This document shows positions 16,549 through 29,694 of a stretch of 64,000 nucleotides of DNA, piece after piece. Position 1 is the first letter of the stretch; every line of letters starts with the position of its first letter. The notes beneath the pieces are model-generated. The model searched no databases, was not told the DNA's origin, and saw only the letters and a program-made list of their open reading frames with translations. A program made the position numbers and the translations under genes. The stretch is from Zoroaster sp. YZ-2022. Lineage: Eukaryota > Echinodermata > Asteroidea > Forcipulatida > Zoroasteridae. The DNA lies in assembly GCA_029582265.1 (NCBI GenBank), contig CM055819.1:25558715-25622714 (forward strand), given 5' to 3'.

Positions 16549-19500
16549 TCAAAAGGTGAATTTAAGTTTGTCTTTGTCATAATAGCACAGAGCACAATTT
16601 TTTGCATAAATCAGGTTAAAAGCATCTATACCCAATCTGTTATTTTCCATAAGAATGAATTTCTTCAGGTTTCTTTTATACACTTTAAGTATATCAATAT
16701 GAGCACTGCAATCTTTTTTTGCCACTTCACAACGAACATTCCAGATAATTTTATGTAATTTACCAATTAAAAGTAAAACCATATTGTTCGTAATGTTAAT
16801 GCCGAGGATTCTATTACTGTCGAATAAATAAAAATGGGTGTTCCTTAAGTATTTTTTAACAATGTTTTCTACAAAGAGCCAGGCGTCATAACATTCCTCG
16901 CATTCGATAAAAAGATGTTCGATGGTTTCAGTAGACCTGTTGCAGAGTAGGCAAAAATTATTACTGGTAATTCCTAATCTATAAAGTTTGTTTTTGGTGG
17001 GAAGAATTTTATGCTTAACTTTAAACCACAAGTTCCTCTCTTCAGCTTCCATAAGAGGACAACGTCCATTTTTCCAAATATTGATATCAGGGTCAGTTAT
17101 GTGAAAATAATTAATCCAATATTGGACTACAGCAGGAGGCTTAAATTGGTTAGTAATCAAACAACTGTAGATAGTTTTTACATTCATATCCAGAAATCTC
17201 TTATTGATGTCTCCTTTCTTATCTTTGAAAGTGAGATTGTTCAGAAAGTGGTTTGCTGGGCCCTCTCGGTTTTCAGTAATGTAATCATTGTTAATGTTTC
17301 TTTCCAAACTGGCTACTATCCTTCCTGCATTTAAAGGTAAAATGTTACATCCATTTGCTAGTGTCTGATGAGACAAAATTTTACCATGTTTAAGAACATG
17401 CTTCAACATTTTAAAGCCCATGGGCCTTAAAATTTTGCTGTCTAATTCTTTTCCATTGTCCTTGGTAACAGTACCATTTTTCCCAAAGGGGAAGCTCGTG
17501 GGTTTCATTTACACAAGAAAAAACTTTATTGTAATTAATTCCAGATTTCTTGAAAGCTAGAATTAATTCCTTATAAAAAACTTGGGTATTTGGACTAATA
17601 GCATTAGGATTATCTAATATGTACCAACCAAGTTCATTCTTTCCACTAGCGATACATAAACAGTAATCAAAAAGGTGTCTCCATTTCCTGGATGTAGTAT
17701 GGTATTTCCTCAACACATTTAGTTTTAAAGTCTGTAATTTAAGCGGAATATCAACAATTCCAATACCTCCCCTGTCTATGGGCCCAGTAATCGTCTTTCT
17801 TTTTATTTTATCTGGTTTACCATCCCAGAAGAAAGACCACTTGATACTCTCCATTTCATTAACATAATTATTGGGGCAGTGAATGATAGAACCGTGGTAA
17901 GATAAACTTGCACCAATGAAACTGTTGAAAATAACAGCTTTTCCTTTCATAGTTAAATTCCTCCCCTTCCATTTCTCAAGAACAGCTTTCATTTTGCTTA
18001 TTCTCGGTTCCCAATTTCTTTTTGTGTTGTCGTGATTCCCAAAGAAGATACCCAGAATTGTTAAGTGATCGTTAGTCCATGAAACCCCCCCCCCCCGGTT
18101 TATCTTGTATATCCTTCCACTTAATCCAAAGCCCCTGCGATTTGTGTATATTAATTCTAGAACCGGATCCTTTGCTATAAATTTTTAATTTCTTTTTCAA
18201 GAATACTAAAATCGTTATCAGAAATAAAAATAGTAGCGTCATCAGCGTGTTGAATCAGTTTCAAGGAGCAATCAGTATTAGGAAGGGAAATGCCTTTCAT
18301 ATTATTTCTTATAAGATTTCCTAAACCTTCTGCACAAATAGCATATAAAAGTGGTGACAGGGGGCATCCTTGCCTAATACCTCGGTCACTTGAAAAGGTT
18401 CAGTAATGAAATTATTAACTAGAACTGTACTGTTAGGATTACTGTAAAGAATTTTAACCCAATTAATCAAAACTTTAGGAATTCCCATAGCCCCCATTAT
18501 GTCAAACATATATTTCCATTCAATTCTATCAAAGGCCTTTTCCTGGTCAATACTGATAAGAGCAGCTTGTTCTTCTTCATTATTAACATAATAAATAACA
18601 TCTCTGAGTAACATTAAATTATCATGAATATTTCTGTCTTTCACACCACAGGATTGATAATTTCCTATAATAAACGGCATAATTCTCTTTAAACGATTGG
18701 TAATAACTTTGGAGATAATTTTATAATCTACATTAAGAAGGCTAATGGGCCTCCAATTTTTAAGATCACTTCTTTCCCCTCTATTCTTAAAAATAAGACG
18801 AATCAAGGCGGTATTCATAGTAGTTGGGAGAGAAAAGGTCTTATTACATTCATTGATAACTTCTAAAAAATCGTCTTTTATGAGCGGCCAAAAAAAAGTT
18901 ATAAAACTCAGTAGTTAAACCATCTAAACCTGGTGATTTACAAGTATTAATTAGATTGATGGCTTGAAAAACTTCGTTTTCTGTAATGAAACTTTCTAAG
19001 TCTTCAATTTCATCATCAGGAAAATTTACTTGTTTAATGGTGTTCAATATATCTTCAGCAGCTTCACTGTCAATATTCTCAGCTGAATACAAATTTTGGT
19101 AAAACAAATTAACATATTTACACATGGAAATGGCGTCAGTGTAAATTGTACCATTCTCATCTTTTAAATTATGAATATAATATTATCGTTAGATCTCTGC
19201 TTTTCCATTCCAAGGAAGAGTTTACTTGGTTTTTCTTCTGCCATTTTAATTATGTGCATTCTATTTCTAGATTCGTCAAAATCTTTCATCACATAATTTT
19301 TAATTTTGTTCTCAACTTCAAAGATAGCGTTGGGGTCGGGAGTAGGTTTATTCATAAGATTTCTACGAGTTTTCTGAAGATGACATTTATGCTTTTTTTC
19401 TTTGTAATACACTTCCGAATCGTAATCTTTAATAATCTCTTTTAAATTCATTTTACCCACATCCCACCAACTGAGAATGCTGTCAAAGGTACTTTTTTTT

Positions 19501-20281
19501 TTTTCCAATAATCCCAGAAGAATTTAATACGGTCTTTGCATTGATCATCTTTCAAAATATTATTATTACAAAACCATCTGCCTGGTCCCCGTGTGACTTC
19601 TTGTTTTTGAAGTCTAAAACTAAGAGCACAGTGATCAGATAAACCTACAGAACTGACACTGGCTTCAGGTATGATAAATAGCAAGTTGCTTGTGACAAAG
19701 GAATAATCAATCCTACTGCTTCTTTTGAGACCCTTATGATAAAACGTATAACCCTGCTCATCTGGATACCAAGTTCTCCAAACATCATACATATCTTTTT
19801 CTAAAATAAGGTTATTTAATTCAGGAATACTATTATCATTACCATCAATGTCAAGTTGACAATTAAAGTCACCATTAACTATCCAGTTATGATCTTCATA
19901 TAAAAAGTTGGCCAAAAATTTAAAAAACTTTTTCCTAGGATACATAAAATTAGGAGCATATATAGACACAACACCGATATTTATCCCTTTCCAAAGAAAA
20001 TCCGCTTTAACTAAACGCCCCTCTTTGTCATTATCTTTGTTAGTGAGTTTAATTCCGTTTTTATTTGATGCTAGAATAGCTACTCCTCTCGAGAAATTTT
20101 CACCATGGCTGAAAAAAATCTCCCCTCCCCACTGTTTCCAATAATCTTCATCTTCTAGAGTACTATGAGTTTCTTGTAAACAAATGATATCATGTTTTTC
20201 CCGATTTAAAAGATTAAAAAGAAATTCTCTTTTCTGATTGTTACGGAGCCCATTGACGTTTAGAGTAGTTATTCTAAGCAT
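16549..20281 (-). pseudogene. Tx1-type LINE ORF2 (endonuclease-RT), frameshifted
   Basis: About 1,240 codons in several frames. The N-terminal AP-like endonuclease (to ~19500) keeps LNVNGL, the QETH glutamate, GDFN, RIDY and the SDH histidine. The RT region (~18880-18180) shows NWRPISLLNVDYK, DQEKAFDRIEW, a shifted RQGCPLSPLLY and HADD in place of the usual YADD/FADD. The C terminus (16549-17508) has CLLC...H-x4-C, the Cys-His motif of this group. Frame breaks lie near 19495 (T-run), 19165, 18890 (A-run), 18375, in 18085-18200 (C-run) and near 17500. I chose the second Met of MMLRIT (20281) as start; 20314 is also open. Function when intact: nicks target DNA and reverse-transcribes its RNA there. 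Confidence 0.88.
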
Positions 20282-20336
20282 CATACAAAACAAAATTAAA
20301 AGAAAGGCAATCATAGTAAGGAAAGAAAAATCTCAC

Positions 20337-21618
20337 TTATTCTTGTTCTCTCGTCATATTTTTCTTTCCTCTGCCACCTCTTCTTCCTTTGTGACTGATG
20401 TATGGTACCACCCGTCTGCTTGTTATATTCTGAAGGCCGGACCCCCTTTTCTTCCTGAAGTGTTGTATCCCTTGACGTGTATATGGTACAAGTTCAAAGG
20501 AATCTTGAGAGTTCATAATGTCTTCGTCTGTACTTGGTACTTCTCCGTTATCAGTTTTGCTTGTCGTTTTCCTTGTCGGCTTCTTTTTCCCATCTTTAAC
20601 TGCATTTGCCCAGTTTTTGGTGGTTGTCTCGGGTTGGGGCTCATCTGATCTCGAGGACGGGCCTGCTCTATCACTAGTGTCGAGATGACTTTTTTTTTCT
20701 CACCGGTGTGCCTCTATCTTTCTCTCCTTTCCGCTGATGTGAGTTGTTGACTTCTTTAGATTCTGTTGATTTTTGTGGACCTTTATCTTGTTCTTCCTCT
20801 CTTCTGTCTTCATTTTCTCCTTTCCCTTCATCATCATTCGTCTCCTTCTCTTTTGAGGGGACACGAGCTGTAACCTCTTGCAGATCATCTTCAGCATCTT
20901 CAAATTTATCTGAAGATTTGTCGTCCTTTTCCCCGTCATTTTCCCCATCTGAATCAACCTCGATTTCTTCTGCACTGTCTACATCGGAATCTTCATCACC
21001 TGTGCCTTGTTTTTGTATTTCGTGGTGATCCGCCTGGTGTCCCTCTTCTCCGCAAACAAAGCATCTTCCTTGTAAGTTGCAGTTCCGTGCAATATGGCCT
21101 GGTTGTTTACATAAACGGCAGGTTTTAATCTGACCACGATGTCTAACTGGTAGATTAAAGTCACCAATCTTTAAGAAACTTGGAATCAGTTTCTTAATAC
21201 TTTTCACGAGAAGGCTTCGAACTCCAGTTTCCACACTGTCATCGAAATCATAAGTTTGGCGTCTGATATTTGTAACTGTCCCATATGCAGACAGAGCTGA
21301 AGTGACAGTTTGGTCAGCCATCTCGTATGGTGCTTTTACATACACCACTACTGAATTCTGCACGTTGGCCCTCTCACAATTGATAAGAATTCCGTTGATT
21401 GTTATTCCATGCAGTGCGATTCTTTCACAGTTAGCCTCATTGTTAAGGGATACGTTGTACCAGCCTGTGTTGAGCTCTGCAATACACTTGATTGCATCAC
21501 GTTCTTCCAGTTCTTTGTGTGTTGCGTAATACACTTCTTCAGGCTCAACTTTGAATTCTGGGCGGAACTTTATTGTGTTTGGTCTTTTCAAAGAATTTCT
21601 ATGCAAGGTGTACGCCAT
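20337..21618 (-). pseudogene. Tx1-type LINE ORF1 (zinc-knuckle RNA-binding protein), one frameshift
   Basis: The uninterrupted frame is 314 aa (21618-20674). Residues ~85-150 look RRM-like. Two knuckles follow: C167-x2-C-x4-H-x4-C180, and C186-x2-C-x4-H194-x4-H199, where the last ligand is His. After that comes a highly acidic Asp/Glu-Ser region, then a Lys/Arg tail. At a nine-base T run (20690-20698) the frame stops shortly after, but a one-base shift opens about 112 more codons. These include WANAVKDGKKK and a GRRGGRGKK basic end, stopping at 20337, only 22 bp before the ORF2 frame. So the original ORF1 was ~426 aa. It would coat LINE RNA. The indel may be a real mutation or an assembly error. 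Confidence 0.85.
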
Positions 21619-21854
21619 GGTTTATGGGCAAAATGGCGTCGGCGTTCTTCGCCTAGCCTAGCCCGTGCAAAACCAAAACCAATGTGATGGAAACTATTTC
21701 AGCTCTTATCAGTCAAAAAGCAACAACCACTGTGATCTATAAACAATCTAAAACAGTACCTTAATTCCAAAAGTTGTAAAAATCTCTTCAAAAACGGTGA
21801 AAAGGGCGATTTTCTGGGGGCTAATCCGATGACGTGTCTTGCAACCGGATCGCA

Positions 21855-22307
<453 letters not shown>

Positions 22308-22497
22308 GGTAAAATAAGCTCACAGAGATAGGATGTCGCAGAGTCAGTATATTTCGAGCAAACAATCGGGGGAGGGGCTTATTTTTTTCGTTTTGCACGG
22401 GGAAGGGGGAGTATGGTAAATGAGCTAAGGCAGATAGGAGGGGCATTTCAGCCCCCAAGTTTTAGGTTAGAATTATGTGTTTCCAAATTAAAAATGA

Positions 22498-22520
22498 GGG
22501 GGGTGGGTGGGTGGGGGCGG
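22498..22520 (+). other. G-quadruplex-forming sequence
   Basis: Four G runs separated by single T (G6-T-G3-T-G3-T-G5) form a textbook very short-loop G4 motif. Whether it is transcribed or regulatory is unknown. Confidence 0.7.
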
Positions 22521-24171
22521 ACGGGAGGTTTGTAGCTTTTAGCAAATGCAGTTATGAAGTTATTTCCAGCTGTTTCCAGCTGGAATGATTACACCTTTAT
22601 GATGTCACCATGTAGCCAGATGTGAACATAGGCCTACATAAACTGAAATTCAATAAGTTAAATTTGGCATTTTATAGGGGCTTACAATTATATTCACGGG
22701 CGATTTATTTCATTAATTGAAAATGATTTATTGAAGTGAACAAAATAATTAAATAATATTAAAACAATTGTCGTTGGTACATTATTTATCAAGTTATTAC
22801 CAATGTTGCCCGTTCATTATACTAGGAATATTGAATATTTAATGAGTTGCAGAATGTGTTCACATAATACATGTAGGCCTATACCCTTGTACCCACAAAT
22901 CCAGTCAATTGCTTGTGTTATTTATCCATGAATACGACAAGGTAGGGATTCAAAACCTGTCCAAGAATAGAAAGATGAACGCGAGTTTTAAAACTTGGGA
23001 TTTGTCGATAATCCCTACATCTGCCAGCATACTATACAATTACAAATTTTATCTGGCAAAGAAAAAAAATCACTTAATTCCCTGCATGCGTTTTGCTATG
23101 CGGGAACCCCGGGCGTTGGGCAGAATCACGGCGGCCATCGTGACGTTGATTGTGTGCCCACGGGCAAGGATATCAAAATGTAATCTTGACATGCTGTGTA
23201 TTTACTATAATCAACGAGGGTATTTTTCCAGCGTGGAATCTGGTGTTTTTATATTTACAGAATGATTTATGTACTGAAGATTCAATCCCATTCGACTTGT
23301 GTAGGACTATATTCAGTTCTTGACACAGTGATTAACGTTTTTCTCAATGCAATGATGCGTTACCTCACCCAGTCTTTAGCAACGAAAACATACGCAAATA
23401 ATTATTTAATATTCTAAAGATATATTTTGTGCTTCAGCAGATTTTAAATAGACTTCATGTTGTAGTCCGGACAAGAGATTGTCATGTTGTTTTCCTGGGT
23501 ATTTTCAACAACTGTTTTAGTAAGTGTCGTGAAATATTTTTCAAAATTAATTTCTGTCATCTGAAGACAGAAAATTAACGTTGGAACGAACACGAACACT
23601 CCGTGCATTTTCACTATTTTCTTGTTAACAACATAATGTAAAACAGCTGAAATACTTTGGTTTTTATATGTACATCTTGATTTGTATAGGCCTATGGTAT
23701 ATGGATCATATGGTATACAGACATTTTACCAAACGTGTATTCTTATTTTGACTATTTGTAACAGAAGCCTGCTGTTTGGTTGTTGAGTTAATAGTACCTA
23801 CATGTACATACAGGTAGGCCTACGTATAGTTCCTCCTCTCCAGTAAACAATTATTTATGACAAATGAAAAATCATATTACAAAAGTAATCCAAACCAACT
23901 TTAAAACGCGTGGGCTGACTTTAGTAATAAATACAATACAGGCATTCAAGGACGAGTCACATTTATGATAAAATACATCATGGTATGTTTCAGTTTTGGT
24001 TGTGCTTGCTTTATGTTTAAACAACAATTCTACATACAGTCTTTGAATGATTTAGAACACGACGGGTGGGTCTTAAACCAATTTATAGCCGTAAAGCCCA
24101 TGTACAATAACTATATAGTTTATCTTAAAAAACCATATCACAGTTTTACATAAAATTTACTGTGTGTAAAA
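22521..24171. other. Non-coding stretch
   Basis: No gene recognised. TAGGCCTA occurs near 22631, 22873, 23687 and 23815. The segment 23530-23660 (TTTCTGTCATCTGAAGACAG and CATTTTCACTATTTTCTTG) belongs to a dispersed repeat also seen at 41870, 53320 and 56380. Confidence 0.5.
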
Positions 24172-24263
24172 GTTATGATGGTATCAAACATTCCTTGAAA
24201 TATTTCTAAGGCTATCGTTTTAGTAAAACTGAAATGAATTTCTGCCACCCAAAGACAGAAGAC
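24172..24263 (+). repeat. Dispersed repeat next to a MITE
   Basis: ATGATGGTATCAAACATTCC-TTGAAATATT matches 53191 onward and the reverse strand near 34035 and 61278. In this copy, and in the one at 61278, it lies immediately beside a family 1 MITE, so the two may form one larger element. Confidence 0.55.
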
Positions 24264-24465
24264 TTAAAGGGATAATATCGTCACGATCAACAGGACATGG
24301 AATCGGAGTGCTAGTTTTAGATTAACTTAGTGACTGAAAATAATACCCCACATGATAAGGTCATATTACCGTTGCTGCTGCATAAATGAGCCAGTAGTCA
24401 GTAAGGCCACCGATTCCAAGCCCTGTTGAAAGTCTGCTCTAATCGTGATGATATTGTCCTTTTAA
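24264..24465 (+). mobile_element. TTAA-type MITE, family 1, complete copy
   Basis: TTAA at 24264-24267 and 24462-24465 flank inverted termini: AGGGATAATATCGTCACGAT at the left, and its near reverse complement (ATCGTGATGATATTGTCCTT) at the right. The interior is palindromic, with GGAATCGG...CCGATTCC and GTGACTGA...CAGT(A)AG. A TTAA target points to piggyBac-like or Kolobok-like transposases. Other copies lie at 25860, 43960 and 61074, with a fragment at 11153. Confidence 0.8.
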
Positions 24466-25859
24466 TATGTGTAGAGAGGTTTGTCTTAAACGATACTGAA
24501 CATGCAAGCTTTCATGGCAAATGTTATGGTCGATGTATCAATTATGTTTCCCGTCCAAATAAATATAATTATTTACACAAGTTTATTAACCACGTCTGCA
24601 TAGGTGTAGAAAAGTGCAAATACATCAATATCGCCGAAATGGGAATAAGTTTACAAAAACAGAAACTCATTATCTTTGGTTACCAATGGAACATTGATTT
24701 CATTATCATAACAAAGGATTTGTTTGTACATTACACGGCCCGACATCAGGATGAATTAACATGTGTGTTACGTGTTCATTAAATTAAAGGCTAGGTACAT
24801 TGTTAATGTTGACAAAACTGCATCCATGGGTATATATGCTTACTGTCTTTGAGAAAGGATATAGGCCTACGTTAAACAACAAACCCGTAAAATGTTCAGC
24901 TCAATATGGAGTCTAAGTTATTAGAACAATTGTGAAAAAGTAGTCAACATTTTTACAGAAAACACTCAAAAGTTGTTAATGTGCATAGTTTGTTCGTGTT
25001 TTCCGCATTTCATACAAAACAGTATTTCAGGATGATTGATACCTCTACCAACTTCACATCAAGTTAAGCTTTCTGATAATAATTTGGTAATGTTATAATC
25101 AGGTTATTAACTACTTGTAGCCAAATGGGCCAAAAAAATTTTTTTAAAGGAAAACATGTACATCCTTCACCGTTTAGTTTTTGATGTCTCTTCTGACACA
25201 CTGGCCCACATCAGAAAACTAATTTAATATTGTTTCAAAGTTTCTAGCAATTCTATACGTTATTGCAATTGGTGTTATAACGTGCACCACATCAGACTAA
25301 GAAGAAACAATTTTATCATTTTATAGGCCTTATATGTTTAATGTTATTTTGACTTTCAAAAGGTGCAATAGCATATAGCGAAAAACACATAATCTCTTCA
25401 GTCGTTTACATAATTCTACCCAGGAGGGGAAATCAGATGCTATCTGCTGTTATCACAGTGACGTTAGCTATCCGAAGCTTTTTGGCAAACATGGCTTTAA
25501 AAACACAATACGTAAGTTTCCAAGCAGAAATGTCACAAGTTAAAGTGTTGATTCATTCATTCATTAAAGCCACCGTATACACTTGGTCATAGTTTCACAT
25601 GAAGCGTGAAGTTGATGATGTTATAAATCTTCCCTCAAAACATGACCAATAATGTGCAGACGTTGATCATATGAGAAACAAAGGTAGGCCCCTATAAGAA
25701 ATATGGTACTTGCATTGATCTTGTGGCATATAAACTGTTTACAGAATACTTAAAACACGGTAATAATTTAACTCATCTTTTAGGGGAATTTCCCAGGACT
25801 TAATTACTATTTTTATATGTTTGTTTATAATCGCGCTTTTGTAATAACTGTGGTTTTTG

Positions 25860-25949
25860 TTAAAGGGACAGTATTAGTCACGATCAACAGGGCATGGATG
25901 ATACGGTCATATTGCCGGTAATGCTGCATAAATGATCGTGACGATACTG
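25860..25949 (+). mobile_element. TTAA-type MITE, family 1, short derivative
   Basis: It starts TTAAAGGGACAGTATTAGTC and reads into GATCAACAGGGCATGG, then jumps to GATACGGTCATATTGCCG and ends ATCGTGACGATACTGCC. The last bases of the right terminus are lost. It is an internally deleted copy. Confidence 0.65.
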
Positions 25950-28900
25950 CCATGATATTGTGTAACCGTAAGAAATTATAATAGTGGCTTTCAGTCTAGG
26001 AACCTTTGGCATAAAGAGAACAAAAAGCTCAAAAGAGTTTATTATATACTGATTAATGATTTATAACAGTCGATTTCATTATAGCGCTCTGAGGAAATGA
26101 ATGACCTAAATTAAATATTTGATGCAATTCATCCTGACGATTTTGTCTGAATATATTATAAACCGCTGCGCATCACAGAGTCAAGTGAAACATTAAAACA
26201 CCTGTCCAATATTATATAACTGTACTCATGCAACACGTCAGCAATTAATGTAAAACATTGTTAACGTTTTATGTACACATGAAAAAATATGACGCTGGCT
26301 GATTGAACTTAATGAATCTGAATACGTAGTATGTAAATTAACGTAGATTTGATAAAACGGACATGTGGAAAGTGTGGATTGCGATTAAGTATTCTGTAAC
26401 ACGTGCAGTAATTTGGTCCCCAGGGCAAATGAAGCAGTCACAGACAGGGGGAAACCTGCTCGATGAACCAAAGCTATTATTATACGTGGAAGGGAAAACA
26501 CTCCGGGTCGAGTACGTGTCAACCTTTGAATATAATCATAAACGAAACTGTCTCTTATAGCATGGGAACGTACAATACGAAAGTGAGATTTCTTCGGCAA
26601 AGGTAACTGTCGGTTTCATTTGCAATTGAGATTGAGTCAATAGAAATGTCTAAATGAATTAACGTTGAGAGCTTCTATCCAAAGATCGCTGTCTCTTCCT
26701 TACAATTAATGTTTAATGTCAGATAACGATCAAGTCAGGAAACTATGTATACAACTGCGTCCCCAGGGTCTACCTCGTTCTCTCTCGTCTGTACTAGACC
26801 CTAGTTGGAAAGTGATTTCTGCAATGCCGGTTACTTCTTCATACTATTATGCCTATGGTACTCTATGTGCACGTCCAATGTTTGTATGATCACTTTAACC
26901 GAATCAAAAATGCATGCAGAATTTGCCGAATTATTTATGAATTATAAATTGCTACCAGCAATGCATTGTATTTGGAAATGTATCCATGCACGAGAAGTTC
27001 TTAGTACTGTCTCAGTCAATGAGACAAATCACATTTCCTGCAAATTCACGTAATTTAAATTTCAAAGATTGTTGGTTGCTGTCATCGTCCAATGAGAAAA
27101 CAAATAGTGAACATACATTCAGGCATCTCGATCGGCAAACACGATCTTCGTATGTTTTGATCCATTTCGTTATTAAGATTCTTAAGTAAATTATTATCGA
27201 ATGATAGGCCTATTTGACTACATTCTTAAAAACGATAGATCCTCAGACAGATACGTTTCAAGGAATGATTGATACTGTCAACTTTACACCGAGATGTTAT
27301 TATGTAAAACTGTGATCATTTAGGCTTTTTGAGAATACCAAAGGTTAAAACCCCATTAATTAATACAATGTCTAAAGGAGTGTGATGATGCCGTGACCAA
27401 TTCTTTATTTTTGTTCCATGTAGGGCCCAATTGTTGAAAAATCCCAAATTGATTGTTTAAAGAAAGAAATATATGCTTATGTACTGTAGATTTCTCATTG
27501 TAGAAACTCCAATCTATTTAATTTGTATATCCCATTACTCCGGATTGGTTTGTTCTGGGGCTTTTATTAATATTATTCGTACAATGTACCTGTATAGCAA
27601 CACACTCATTTTGACCCCCACAATCGACGTAGTTTAAGCATGTGTAACAGTTACCCTGAACACGGCGCGTGTAAATAACCACCGAGACCAATACTTTCGC
27701 ATTTATTTTCAACAATTCAACATAATGAGCACAGGTCTGTCCTAAACACACACAATGTTTGCATTTTTATGAAACCATGTGCAGGATGTCATGGTTACAC
27801 GCGTCCGGGTGTAAAACAGGCCCCTGTGTTTGTCATGTTGATTTTACTGCAAGACTTGCTACTAATGCTCAGGAACAAATGAGCTGAAGTATAGCCATGG
27901 CGGTGGCACTTATTCATCTATTGCTCTCTCCAGACCAGGAAACTACCAGAGAAAAAAAGACCGACAGCGTTGTAAGAACTATCATTTTCGTACGTAGATG
28001 CGTCATATGCGCGCGTATCGACATTACACGCATTAGTTGTTCAACGTATGGCTCTAAGGCAAGAATAATTCACAGTGCAATTACATAGGATGAGAACCTT
28101 TATTTCACGACTTCAGTATGATTCTGTCACTGAAATACAGTAGTAGCTATTAGTGTGAGTCACGATGAACTTCACGATGAACTTCACGATGAACTTCACG
28201 ATTTCTTCTGTAATTCTAAAAAGAGAAAGTGGGCAATGCATTTTTGCTCGAAAGCAAAAACGTTTTGGAACCACTCCAAGGAGGCGTGGCTTATGTTGAA
28301 ATGACGTCACACTTACCAACCGGATAAGTGATGGTGGTCCAGGGCTCAATTTCATGGTGCTGCTAAACACAGAATTCCACGCTTACAATCATCATTTTCT
28401 GCTAACAGCGTTGGCGATTTTTTGCACTAGCTAATCAATACCAACTCAATCAATACCATGTTTAAAAAATGTTTTCAACAGAAATGAAGCGACAGTGGTT
28501 ATGTAGTGGAGGTTTAAAAAAAGCAGTATTGTCTAGTGCAGACCTTCACATTTAGAGAATACATGTTTGGTTGGGTGCAATTAGGTACACACTGAATACA
28601 ACATGCTGGAATCAGATAGAACAATCTCTTGATTTTTGACAAACCAGAACAACATTTAATTTGAAGACTTATAATGCCAGTACTTCACGCTGTGTTGTCT
28701 AGGAAGTGTGGCTGCTATTACAATAACTACCCAACCATGCATCAACACCTTTCAAAATAATAAAGTCCAGACTTAATGAAGTTTCGCCTTGATGACAAAG
28801 ATGGAGTACTCGCAAATGCAATGAGATAATCCCGCTTTATTGTTATTCCTTAGTAATCTAGATAATCTGTCTTCCTCTCACTAGAATAGTCAATGCATCA

Positions 28901-29005
28901 TTTCCTTTAATCATATCTGCGCGTTTTATAAGATACATCTTAACTGCACCCTATCAGGTTAAAATTATAAAATATATATTTTGTGTATTAAACTATAATT
29001 CAACA
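25950..29005. other. Non-coding stretch
   Basis: No supported gene. It contains a 12-bp tandem at 28161 and dispersed-repeat phrases near 27255. A small inverted pair (TGGCCAG-type) was not convincing. Confidence 0.45.
28161..28202 (+). repeat. Tandem repeat, 12 bp x 3.5
   Basis: CACGATGAACTT is repeated three times and a fourth unit begins. Confidence 0.9.
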
Positions 29006-29284
29006 AGGCCAAAAAGGTCTCTGGTTTCTGGTCTCCGCGCGCGTCGCCTCAGACCCGCGTGTTGGTATTTTTAATTTTCTTCTTCTTTTTTTTGGCTATG
29101 AAACGATAACCAAATGCAGCCAAAATTGCTGTATCAATTGGAATTCTGCCGTGCTGTGCTTTAAACGAATTTTTCACATAGGGGTATAAACATTTGCCCG
29201 ATTTGTGAGGCCTCTCTTACCCACCATACTTTGTGCGTGGGAAATTTGGTTCCCGCGTATACAATGTGTCATGCATCATTCTTT
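29006..29284 (+). mobile_element. MITE family 2 (AGGCCAAAAA termini), one end
   Basis: It begins AGGCCAAAAAGGTCTCTGGTTTCTGGTCTCCGCG-like sequence and continues through GCTGTATCAATT, GTGCTGTGCTTTAAACGA, GCCCGATTTGTGAGGCCTCTC and GGGAAATTTGGT. It matches the reverse strand of the complete copy at 63326-63682. The right terminus is lost. Confidence 0.7.
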
Positions 29285-29383
29285 TTAAAAAAATGTAAAA
29301 AAATAATATAGTTAGAAACTAATATGTTTTCAGCTCAATATATTCATCCACTCATTTTTGAAAAACTTTATAACCAAAATAGT

Positions 29384-29460
29384 TAATGGCCTTACGTTTC
29401 GAACCTAGCAGGTTCTTTCTCAAAGGCAAAATGGACGATATACAGACATGAACACAGACT
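29384..29460 (-). repeat. Penelope-like terminal repeat fragment with hammerhead-like fold, copy A
   Basis: On the minus strand, GCCUU (29427-29423) is followed by UGAGAAA, a hairpin GAACCU-GCU-AGGUUC, GAAA and then CGUA-AGGC, where AGGC can pair with the opening GCCU. This is the layout of the 4510 motif, though two core positions differ from the hammerhead consensus. Together with ATGGACGATATACAGACATG on the plus side it is directly repeated at 29571. A pLTR of a Penelope-like element is a plausible parent, by inference. Confidence 0.35.
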
Positions 29461-29570
29461 TAAACACAAGGAGAAATAAAATGAAATAAATATATAGAAT
29501 TAGCTGTTGCAAACTGCTTACCAACCTGAAGGACCTGTAGTATAAATGCAAAACAGTAGTTACTGGCCAT

Positions 29571-29640
29571 TTTCGAACCGAGCCGTTTCTTTCTCAAAGG
29601 CAAAATGGACGATATACAGACATGAACACAGACTTTATAA
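29571..29640 (-). repeat. Same repeat, copy B
   Basis: TTTCTTTCTCAAAGGCAAAA and the following GACGATATACAGACATGAAC are the same as in copy A, about 177 bp upstream. The hairpin bases differ (CGAACCGAGCCGTTTC on the plus strand), with loss of pairing. Confidence 0.4.
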
Positions 29641-29694
29641 CCAATTAGTTTTAAGTAAACGTTATTTCATATAATATGTGTGTTTTTGTTTTAA

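Noticed and set aside
24426..24782. 118-residue open frame on the plus strand
   Set aside because: It starts inside a MITE and has no domain signature.
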